A stretch of DNA of 50,631 nt from contig NW_020312187.1 in NCBI RefSeq assembly GCF_002999335.1, positions 1-50,631 of the forward strand, read 5' to 3'. Origin of the DNA: Cyclospora cayetanensis. Taxonomy: Eukaryota > Apicomplexa > Conoidasida > Eucoccidiorida > Eimeriidae. Positions 12,822-23,100 of this stretch are shown in pieces. The position numbers were made by a program, and so were the translations under genes. Numbering within the stretch: the stretch's first letter is position 1; each line of letters starts with the position of its first letter. The notes beneath the pieces are model-generated. The model did no database searches, had not been told where the DNA came from, and saw nothing but the letters and a program-made list of their open reading frames with translations.

Positions 12822-13347
12822 TCCACATTCATTTGATGGCTGTCCCACGTTTACGCCCCAGGGGTTGTATTGCAATTTTCATTATGCAGCACCTATTAGA
12901 ATATAGTTTTTTAATCATGATTTTTTTGTACGACGATGTAACCTTGCCTATATTCAAAATTTTAGTATTAAAAGTAGGGAACCCCACATTTGTGCGAGCC
13001 GAACTCGACTTCCCGTAATTTTATCCAACACTGACCGATTAGTGGATGCTGAAGCTGCATCCAATAAAGCAAACTCTACTTTATAGAAGTTATCTAGCTT
13101 CACTAAGCACCGAAAACCTTAAATATTCATTGAAACACGTTAAGTGATGGCAAATCGTGGTGGTGCTGGCGGCCCCAATCATGTACACGCCAGATGTACG
13201 TACAGCGCCGCAGTCCAGAGCATTCGAGTTGTCGCATTCTTGTGAAGCCTGTGGCTCACCTACTCTCCGGGAAAACGCAGTAGTCTGTGGTATATCGTCG
13301 GGAGTACAGCGAAGGTACCAAAAGTGCATGATTTGGCAGTGTTCATC
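12822..13347. other. Intergenic spacer
   Basis: 526 bases between the Pol III subunit gene and the LCCL protein gene. A+T-rich in the first half, probably the 3' UTR of the first gene and the promoter of the second. No RNA gene or repeat seen. Confidence 0.5.
13063..13068 (+). promoter_or_regulatory. Possible AATAAA poly(A) signal
   Basis: AATAAA hexamer 242 bases after the stop codon of the Pol III subunit gene, within an A+T-rich stretch. Apicomplexan poly(A) signals are loosely defined, so this is only suggestive. Confidence 0.3.
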
Positions 13348-16300
13348 ATGAAAACTGCTGCACAAGCAGCGCTTGTCGTCTGGGTGGCTTTGTCACTGAT
13401 TTCTCGGGGTGCGGCTCAGGAAGCTTCAGCAGATTTCTATGTATTTAATGATGCATCTGCAACTTCCACGTATGGTAGTGGCTTTGAGCCTTCCCGCGCG
13501 TTGCAGCCGGGGCCAGGCTACTGGTCTAGTGCGGGAGACCATCCGACTGATGAGCAAGGTAGAGTAAAGATGTCTTCCAGTAGTTTTGGCATTTTAAAGT
13601 TATTTTCGGCGTAACAGTTTCATGGAGCGGTACCTTGGAGGTTCCCGGTAAAGTCAAAGGCCTCAAGATTCGCTGGGAATACGCCCCCCAGGTAACTTGA
13701 ACGCTCGTTAGCTCTACCACTCGGAGAACACCCCTCCTCAGGAAGTTCAAGTTTCGACCTCAGCTGACGGCCAGAACTTCTTTGTAGCCGTTCCATGGCA
13801 GCCAACTGCGGGCACAGGGCGTGAGGAAATTCAGTTATGGATCATCTAGTCACGTCAGCACCTAGCTGTGTTTCAGCATCTTTCGATGAGATCATCTCGT
13901 TCAGTAGTCCCCAAGAGTGCAAAGTCATCGTGCTCACAATGCGGAAGGCTACAAACCAGTTTTTTGGCATCAATGAAATTACCCCTCTCGGCGCGGGGCA
14001 GCCTCTCTTCATGATAGTCGCGGGCATTACAAGTCCATCTGGAGAGATGTGTCTCCAGGCACGTCTTTAATACATACGTTTCCAGCCATAGTCGCATTTC
14101 AGCAGTCTAGCGTTGCAGGTTGAAGGCGGCAAAATGAACAAAGAAGGTGCCAGGGTCACTCTGAGGTCCTGCGAAGACGCGATTGCAATGGGCGACGGAC
14201 GGGTATGGTTCTCACGCTGTGCCTCATCACCTCATGATCAGCAAGCTACACATTGGCTCTGGGCATACGTTATCAGGAGCTGTGGTTTACAAACCCCCAA
14301 ACACAGTTAGTTAGTGCTTTAAGCCACCCGCCGCTGTGCGTCGTTCTCGAAGGAGGGGAAGAGGCAGGCAAGTCTTGATTACTTTCCGGCCTCGAAGGAT
14401 GTTGTCCACTATATGATACAATTTGCTCGGGCTCAGATGGAGGAGTCCTCATACTGTCAAAGTGCTCACGTGCCCTGGAGGAGGGCGATGGACGTTCCGG
14501 GTGGACTTTTCAAGCCAATTCCCAGATCCGACTTGCAAAGCCCGGATCATGGTGCATGACGCAGAAGAACGTGAACGGTTCAACCTCTGGCCTAGTGGAC
14601 CTAGTCTCCAACTCTGGCGTAACTGCAGAGTCATCTAGTAACGCAGACGATCTTCATGGACCGCAAAAAGCCATAGACAGGGACACGAATACATCGTGGG
14701 CTTCCGATTCGTTCGAGGGAACGGATGAACATCCAGTGACCCTGGACATAAATATTGGTCAGTCTAGCTGATACCACAGTATCATGGGGTTCTTTAAGTC
14801 ACAGTTCTTTTCTTGTGCTTCAGGCAAGGTTGTTAGACTGAGCTCCGCTCGGATCGACTGGGAACAGCCAGCCCTGGCGTACACTCTGCAAGCCAGCAGT
14901 GACGGAACGACATTCATGTAAGTTCGCCCGCGGTATCGCTGCTTGCCTGGTCTATACTTTCCTCTGTTTCAAATCCTAGGGACGTTGCATCTAATCCGGC
15001 CAACCCCTCGGCTTCGACAAGAGACTCTCTGGGAGGTGTAGATGCGCAGTATATTAGAATTCTAATGCAGAAGCCGCATCCACGGCTGGGAAAGCGCGAG
15101 GAAAAGTACCGATACGCAATCAAAGAACTAGGGATTTTCGCAAGCAAACTCGAGCCTGGGATAGGCAACTGCCGTGATGCTGCGAATTCAGACGATGCAC
15201 GAGACAAATATTTTGTTTCCTATGTGTCGACCTTCGACAGCGAATTTGCGAAAAAAATACCTGCTTTGGGGAAGGATGTTATAGCCAAGAGACGGAGTCT
15301 TGAAGTCCTGTCAGGAAAGATTGAAGAGCTCTTCCCGGATATGGAAACCTGCAGAGACGAAAAAGGACAGCAGAGTCAACACCTGGCTTCGTTATCAACT
15401 ACTGTTGGTCAACTCTTGTCCAGCTATGAAAAGGCAACTGAGGGAGCAAGAATTGTGGGCGTCGACACAGTAATACCTGGTAAGGAAGTCTGCACATGCA
15501 ACACATCCATACAATAGTTCCTTAAATCCCCCGACTCTGCATTCGTCCCGGTGAAGGTGACACCGAGGAGCATCCAGCTAGAGACTGCTACGCGATCAAG
15601 CTCCAGGTTGCTGATGCGGTTTCAGGCTTCTACTGGTCAGCATGACGCTTCAAATACGTTGTTTTGTACCAAGCTCAACATTGCTCATTCCTATAGGGTT
15701 CGTCCCAGATGTGCTCATAAAGCACTCCGGGCCTACTGTGACATGGAAACCGGAACCATGATCTATGTACAAACCAAAAACGAGTTTCCACGGATTGCTG
15801 GTCGCCCTGAGGGGCTGTTAGCATCAGCTTACGAAGTCAGGCAGGCGTGCGCATCCATCGGTCTCGAGCCCCTTGTTCCCCGGGCCTTGTCTCATATCCA
15901 CAGCGCAACAAAGGCAGCAAAGCAAATGCGTGAGGCGGCCACACTTGAATCCAGCCGCAGTCTGTGTTCACTCTGAGCTCTTTTTCAGATTTGCAACTCG
16001 ATGGAGAAGAGGGCATACCCATTGCTCACGATCCGGGCTGCGCCGCTGGACAGTGCTCTGGATCCTTTCGCGACTTCTATGATGGCGCTACGGACTTAAT
16101 GGGCTTGATTCTTGCGTTAGCCTCAGCGGATAGCAGCGCGACTGCTTGGACAGACACTGCTGGTCTGTAGCACATGTTATCTTCCGTGAACTTTTGTATT
16201 TAATGAGCATTTAGGCCTGGGGAGGTCAAACGGCGACAAGATGGGCTACTTTGCATTGTCCACAACCCCGTTGGCAGCTCTTCTGTGTTCCACAAATGCC

Positions 16301-19300
16301 ACTGGCGAAGTTGAACAGGCGTAAGGTGCTCTTTTTGATGTCTTCAAGCGCGTCGTGGTTAAATATGTGTTCAGGCCAGCGCTTACTCTCAAGTGCGATG
16401 AAGTAATGGAGGGACACGAAGCCTTCAAAGCGACTCTAAATGTACGACACATCTTTTGCTAAGCCACTTTTAGCACATAATCAAATCCTTCAGACTAACA
16501 TTTTGGTGGAGTGCCCACCTGGTTGCGAAAATATCGAAGCGCTTCCTGTATTTGGATCTGGAGGCGTTTACGCCGAACGCAGTTCCATTTGCAAGGCGGG
16601 AGTCCATGCAGGCCTCATTCGGGATGGTGGCGTCTTCACAGTCGCAATAGAGTCACCGAACTCTTCATTCGAAGGTTCAAAGCAGAACGGCATCGAGTCT
16701 AAGTCGTTGCATCTTGATCCTGGGGAAGCAATCAGAAGTATGAGGCTTTTCAAGATAAGACAGGTTTGCTAGAGTATATGAGGCTCCCTACGGTACAGCC
16801 AAGTTAAGCATCTGACGCGCTACAGGAATGCCCAGGAGATACATTGGGCCCCTCAAGTTCTTCAGCACAATCGCCCCAAACATCCTTCCTTGAACTTAGC
16901 AGCAACAGTATGCCTGCGTCGAACGCTTCACCGCCGCCCTACGACCCCGCCCTTGCAGCAGCTTCTGATGCAGCCAAGGACCGCATCTGTAGGTTTCCAA
17001 TAGGGGCATATCTCACAAACAAGCAATTCATAGCACTCCATTACAGTGGCAACCCATGGCATTGACCCCATCGCCGTTAATGATGCAAAAATAGACGCTG
17101 GTACAACCGTCGGAGAGGCTCGAAAGCTCATCAAACCCGCAGAGCAACTGGGAGAAAGCGTGTTCGCTTCTGCTCTAAGCCTGTGAGCTAAACAGAAAAT
17201 ATTATCTACAATTGAGCATGATGCCTTCTTGGCCATTCAGCTTCCGCGACACCGAAATCCTTACAAACCGCTTACTGGCAACCTCTGCAGGAGTCGCCAC
17301 ACGCCTGGAATACCTGCAGGACGAGCTGAAACATCTAGAAGACACGCATATTGTACAAGGAGGATACAAGAGCTACCAACTGAACCCACAAGACACCACG
17401 TTCGAAAAAGAGTTCAGAGTAGAGGACAGCAGCTTCACACACGGGGGCCCAAGCCATTGGGGTTTCGCCGCACTCGTGTCAGGCCACCAGAATGTCTTTG
17501 GCCAGTCCACTGCAATTCGAGGGACTGCCGAAGTCCATGGGACTTATGCTCTATTACGGAGGCATAGCTTCTACGACTTTATCCTGCACGTGGAGTTTCT
17601 GGTATGCATGCTGCTTTTGTAGATTGATCCATCAGCAAACTATCTGCTTTTTGTTGCAGCCAATGGGCAGCGGCTGTGTTGGTATCGGTTTTAGAATGAA
17701 GGACCATGACAACGGCTATCTCTTGTTGCTCCATCAGAAAAAGGGGAGAAAGACGCTTGAACGGCTCGAAAAGGGCGTCCGAAAAACCATCGCAGAACGT
17801 AAAGACGGCGGATTCATCCAAGGGATTTGGCATAAAGTTAGGATTCAGGGAATGGGAGGCCACATCACTGTCTGTATCGGGGAGGAGGATGAGCCCGATG
17901 CTGAGATATTTACGTAAGGCAGTGTAGCGCATGCATTTACAATTACTAGGGATCAACACTGCAAAACATGTTCAGTGTTCTGGACGAGCGTTTTGCATCC
18001 GGAGCAATTGGATTCTTCACCTCAGGAATGCAAGATGGAGCATACTTTGACAAACTGCGCGTGGAGGCGTTGCCTTGCGAGACACCGCAGACTCTACTGC
18101 CCCCCCTACCACCTCAATGCTCCGTCTTTACGGATACATACTTTAGCAGCGTCGGTGTGCTTTACAAAATACTTGATGGAGAGGATAAAGGTGGTGCAGT
18201 TGGCCATTGGGAATACCGAGTACGTTGATTCTAGGAGTGCTGAAACAGCAAAAGAACGAGCGCATGCTCGACTCTAATGCAATACTTTCCAGGATAGAAT
18301 CGGGGGACGCAACCAAGTTCTGGCTCAGCTTAATGCTGTGAGTGGGGCTTCTGAAGTTGGAACAATGGCAATTCTCAAGGGTCAGCGAATGTGTAAGTGG
18401 TTTTAGGTCTAGCCTGCTATAGACAATTACAAAAAGGCCCTTAACCACAGGCAAAAACGGCTTCATATCCTTCGATTTCTTCTCGCAGTGCACTAGAGGT
18501 GCAATCGGGGCAGTGTTTCGTTTTGTATCAGAAGAAACGTATATGATTCTCGAGGCGACCGCTACGGAGTGAGTCAGTTTCACGTATGGCTATTCGTATG
18601 CAGCTGTAATCCTTGTCCCCTGGATACAGATTAAGGCTGCGAAGCGTTGTAAACAAGAAGTCCTCTGTTATCGGCAGGAAAGCCATAGAGCTTGGTATTA
18701 ACGTGTGGCACACGCTACACGTGGCGTTCGAGGGCTCACGCGTGGCAGTGCGCCTTCAAAATGCGGATAGCGTAGCCACTAAACTTGTTGTCGAGATTCC
18801 TTCAGAAAAGGAAGCACCAACAGACGGCGCTGTTGGTCTGTCTGCATTCAACTGCGGGGGAGTGGCATTTGACACAATTCAGCTCTCTCCAATGCGCTTG
18901 GAAACAAGGGCTGAGCCCCGGTTTGTTGAGGCCGTCGTATCTGACAAAATATGGTATGTTCCAGCTTATAGCTACCACAGTGCCGCGCTAGTTCAAGAAA
19001 ATATTGGCATGCAGGAGTGCGTGCACCTCGACGGAACATTTCATAGCGAGGCGGGAGCACTGCATGGAGATGCTTCCAAACAAGTCCAAAGCTCGGCAGC
19101 TTTCCTGTGCAGCAGACTACTGCTCCGAGTGTTGCGCATTCCACACAAGCTTATTGAGCCCGCAACACAAAATAAGATGCGAAAGGGGCTGCACTCAGAA
19201 GACCAGAGCTGCCCAAGATGCCGAAGCCGCGTTCAACACCAAAGTTCAACGGTGTGCCACAGCACGGGACAAAAGAGCCGCTCTGTGTTCACAGGTATGC

Positions 19301-19505
19301 CGGGTGCACGCCAAATTCCCCAAAGACAAACTGACTAGCAGTCTTTCAGAACGACTCTGAGTGTCTGCTTGAATCCTGCAAACTCTGCTGCGCTGACGAC
19401 GTCTCGGATGTCGGCGCGTGGTCAAGGCGGGAAGTCGAAGAGTGCCAGCAACAATGTCCCACGAGCAGCCAACCGGCAAATGCCCAAAGTAGCAACGAGC
19501 TCTAG
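13348..19505 (+). CDS. Secreted LCCL/discoidin multi-adhesive protein (CCp1/CCp2 family), about 24 exons
   Basis: Likely secreted adhesive protein. The CCp family is expressed on sexual stages and is needed for sporozoite development in Plasmodium. ATG at 13348 opens a signal peptide (KTAAQAALVVWVALSL, cleavage near AAQ/E). Modules in order: discoidin-like (about residues 30-155), ricin-like beta-trefoil segments ending DGR-x-W (160-270), a second discoidin domain (285-425, IDRDTNTSWAS), a helical segment (430-540), a neurexin/collagen C-terminal-like block (RPRCAHKALRAYCDMETG), an LCCL domain (782-870: CPPGCENI, SSICKAGVHAG), two concanavalin-like lectin regions (985-1430), and a new-looking Cys-rich tail. 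Exons: 13348-13558, 13618-13691, 13742-13820, 13877-14062, 14111-14202, 14242?-14309, 14437-14757, 14824-14917, 14980-15479, 15557?-15929, 15989-16162, 16215-16320, 16375-16441, 16494-16763, 16826-16988, 17047-17182, 17241-17601, 17660-17913, 17976-18219, 18293-18392, 18451-18568, 18630-18953, 19015-19294, 19350-19505. About 1580 residues, close to Plasmodium CCp1/CCp2. The two queried boundaries do not phase cleanly. Confidence 0.85.
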
Positions 19506-20117
19506 GCAAAATATGCAGAATGGCGCAACCTAAGAAACCCTTCTCTGGTAGAATGCATATAGGAAGCCCAGTCGGCTAATAGGAATCCACCCCACCGCGG
19601 GGCTTGAAGCGCCGAGTCGTGCCGGGCCCCCACTGAGTTTCTAGACTATGATTGTTGCACCAAAAGGCAAAACGCGGCATATGCCTTGTATTTTCTCCTT
19701 ATTTACGTGTATAAACAACCTTTGGGGTCGAGGTCCACTGGCAGAGCTTTCTGCCGTGCATGCAGCAGGAGTACGAAGGCCCTTTCGCTTGTTGTTTTGC
19801 TGAAACCTTCTCCTCAATGGCCTGCTGCCGTCCTCTTGATAACTGATGCGTGTGGACCGGCGCCACACAGATGGGGGTGTATGAGTGCGTCTGGTGCCCC
19901 CTTGCTCACGACGCCTCCGCATGTTCGAGTGGACCCCCAGGCTTGCGTTGCCTTGACTCCTCGTAGTTCTGTCGCTCAGATACTGGCGACTCCATGGCAG
20001 CTTAGGACTGCTCCTGTGAGCCAGCAGGTCTGCGCAGTGAGCACCGCCTTGTGCTGCACGAGCTAAGCCTCTACCTTCTGCACACAGCATAGCAACCCCA
20101 ACACACCTACTACCAAG
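19506..20117. other. Intergenic spacer
   Basis: 612 bases between the LCCL protein gene and NAA15, both on the plus strand. A long minus-strand open frame (19641-20537) crosses it and the first NAA15 exons, but its translation shows no recognisable domain and it is antisense to convincing TPR coding sequence. Nothing else seen. Confidence 0.5.
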
Positions 20118-23100
20118 ATGAAGCCTAGCGCTGATGCCCCCAGTTGGCGGGCCTTGCCCGGCAAGGAACAGTCGATATTCAAGCATATGATGGTGAGGGA
20201 AGGCCATGACTCTCTGCTTTCGGCATTCCTTCCTACCGCGTGGTGGTGCTACTTCTCCCCACCCTCCGTGGAGTCGCCGCCTTCGAGGTCTACAGATCTT
20301 ATGAATGATTGTGTAGAGTCTTGTGAATTCTTGGCGCAGTGGCTGTACGAGCAGAAGCACAACAAAAAAGCCCTTAAACAAGCGGACCTGATCCTCAAGA
20401 AGTTCCCCGAACACGGCGAGACCCTCTCTATGAAGGGGCTCATTCTTTCCAATATGGGCAATGACAAGAAGCAGGACGCTTACGACTACGCAAAGCGTGG
20501 CCTTCGCGCAGACATCACGAATTGTGTCTGTTGGCACGTCCTGGGTTTACTCTATCGACAGGACAAGTAGGGCTTCGGGTGCTCTGCGCATGTAGTTTCC
20601 GGAACTGCCCTTATGTCGGAGCTAGTCTGTTGTTGGACTTTCCTGGATGAAGTCTGTCACTGCTCAGGTGTTGGGCCGGCTCCTCTGATGCGGTGCGCTC
20701 TGTGGCAATATAGGGACTACGCTGAGGCTTCCAAGTGCTTTGTGCAAACCCTGCGGCTGGATCCAAACAACTACCAAGCCATGCGCGATCTTGCCCACCT
20801 CCAGATCCATGAGAGGAACTTGCAGGGGTTTCTCGAGACGCGAAGGCACATCCTTAAGGCTCGCTCTCGGTTCATTCGGGAGTGGGCCGCCTTTGCCGTT
20901 GCAAACCATCTGGTCAGTGACTAGCCATGGCGCATGAGCAGAGCCACATCCTGATCTACGACGGACTACATCTCTAGACACATTCGGATGCGACGTGGTA
21001 GAACTTCATGTGGCTACTGTGCCTCCAGTTCCTGCTCCCTCTCCAGCATGCGGAGATTGGTCACGTGCCACTTTCCCATGCTATGATGCATTTGCTTTTT
21101 GCTGTTGTGGGCACGCGGCGTGCAGGTTGGTCGCTTAACGATAGCGCAGGATATTCTCGGAGAAATGGAGAATCAATTTGGGGAGTCTCGCGATTTGGAT
21201 CCTTTTGAGAAGAGCGAAATCATGCTCTACAAGGCCACACTTCTGGAGGAAATGGGCGAATACAGAAAATGCTACGATTTCCTTGCTCAGCGCGAGGCGT
21301 AAGTTGACGCGGTTGCGTCAGGCATGTGTTGAACAGGAGTTACTGAGGCCTGCGCAGTAGCTGCGTTTTTTTGGTGGGGTTCTGTAGCTGCCTGGTCAGG
21401 CGTATAAGGCGTAGCCGTAGTTGTAGAAGGTACTTTTTGCATGCCTCGCCGGGGTAGGATCTCGTGCTTCTGTTTGCACAGAGACATATTGGACGAAACC
21501 TCGTTACTAGAGATGCAAGGTCGCATGTCAATCTTCTTAAGGGATTACGAAAAGGGCCGTGCAGCCTACAAGCGGCTAATTGAGTCGAACAAAGACAACG
21601 AACGGTACATCCTTGGCTTTATGGCCTGCGACGAAGACGCGCGTATCCGCGAACTCTTTGCACTACCCTCCTGCTCCCTCAATGGTGCAATCGGCAAAGC
21701 GGACTCCATGGACTTCCGGAAGAATTTGTAAGGCCCTGCGTGTAGAACCCACATAGTGGGTGCCCCTCTTGCAGGCGCTCAGCCTCTCGCGTAGACTTCT
21801 GTAGTGCTAGCCACTTTGCCGTCATCACCGTGCTGCTGTGTGTGGGAGCGCGTGCAAGTGTTTCTAGCGCACTTTTCTTTTCTTCGTTCAGAAAGCAGCT
21901 GCAAGGAGGAAAGATATTCCAGAGCACTGCGAACGCATACGTCTGCCTGATGCCGGGGAGCCTGCGTTCCTCTGGCGAAGATGGAAGCGGCTGGTTGGAG
22001 TCGTGTTTTACGTCACAAGCTGATCGTGAATCACGTCTGCAGGATCCCGAGCTGCATCCAGTTTCAGGGTGGAAACCCTGGCAAACACCCAAGGCCCCCC
22101 CCTCATTCAGACTCGTGCGAATCCCTCCGGATGAGATCCAAGACGCTATCTCCAAATATTTCAGTGGTGCGCCTCGTTGTTTCTTCCCAGCTTTTCGCCC
22201 CTTTTTACATCTATATTTTCCTTGCCTTGCCCTCATAACGCCGTCCATGACAGGCGCTGTTCTGTGTGTATGTATGTGGGTATGCATGTGTGTATGTGCG
22301 TGTGTATGTGGGTATGCATGTGTATGTATGTGTGTATGCATGTGTGTATGCATGTGTGTATGTGTGCTTTTGTGTGTATGTGTGGCTGTTGGGTGGCTGC
22401 TGTGTGCATGAAACGATAAACACACATCGATGTGCGTTCGTGCATGCGGTATTGTGTGTTGCAGGACTACGAGATACGTATGCGCCCTTTCCCGTGGTGG
22501 ATTATCTTCAACTCTCTTTCCTTTTTGGCGACCGTTTTGTCTCGGCTTTGGACCGCTTCCTGCGCCCTCAGCTGCGGAAGGGTGTTGTTTCTCTGTTTTC
22601 CGCCTTGCGGCGTCTGTACACGCGCAACCGCGCACACCTTATCGGATCTGTGCTAGAGAGTTACGTGCAGCATTTGGAAATGTCACCGTCGACATTTGGA
22701 CCTCCCCTCGGCCTTCAATCTGAGAAGCGCGAGGACATTGCCTCAGCTACGGAGCAACAGGGCGAGATGGCCACATGTCTGCTCTACGCATACATGCTTT
22801 TGGCTCAGCATTACGATTTTACGGGAAGGACAGAAAAGGCACTGCAAACGATTCAAAAAGTATGAATTTGTCGTCTTGCGTATTCGTTTCCATAGATATA
22901 CGCATTCCCATGTATACATGCACAAGGCACTTGCGTCCGATCCCCAACTTTCCATTTGGCCGGGAGACATGGACGCCTCCCTCTCCCGTTAAGACAGCTG
23001 CTGATTTGTCGAATTTGTAGGCTTTGCTTCATGTTATAGATGTTTATCTGGATGTACTGGTGGCCACTTACAGCAATATGAAGCCCACACATTCTGGGCC

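Noticed and set aside
18954..19338. Unspliced continuation of the lectin exon in its own frame
   Set aside because: It stays open by chance but gives no pattern. Splicing 18953 to 19015 gives a regular cysteine array that continues into the next exon.
22262..22390. Direct repeats considered as a CRISPR-like array
   Set aside because: Simple TATG microsatellite without spacers, in a eukaryotic intron.
21679..22635. 318-codon minus-strand frame
   Set aside because: Much of it is the complement of the TATG microsatellite, read as His/Thr repeats, and it overlaps NAA15 exons 6 and 7 on the plus strand.
23021..23085. Possible extra NAA15 exon (acceptor at 23020)
   Set aside because: Joining 22859 directly to 23169 restores the conserved NAA15 sequence with no gap and correct phase, so this segment is best read as intron.
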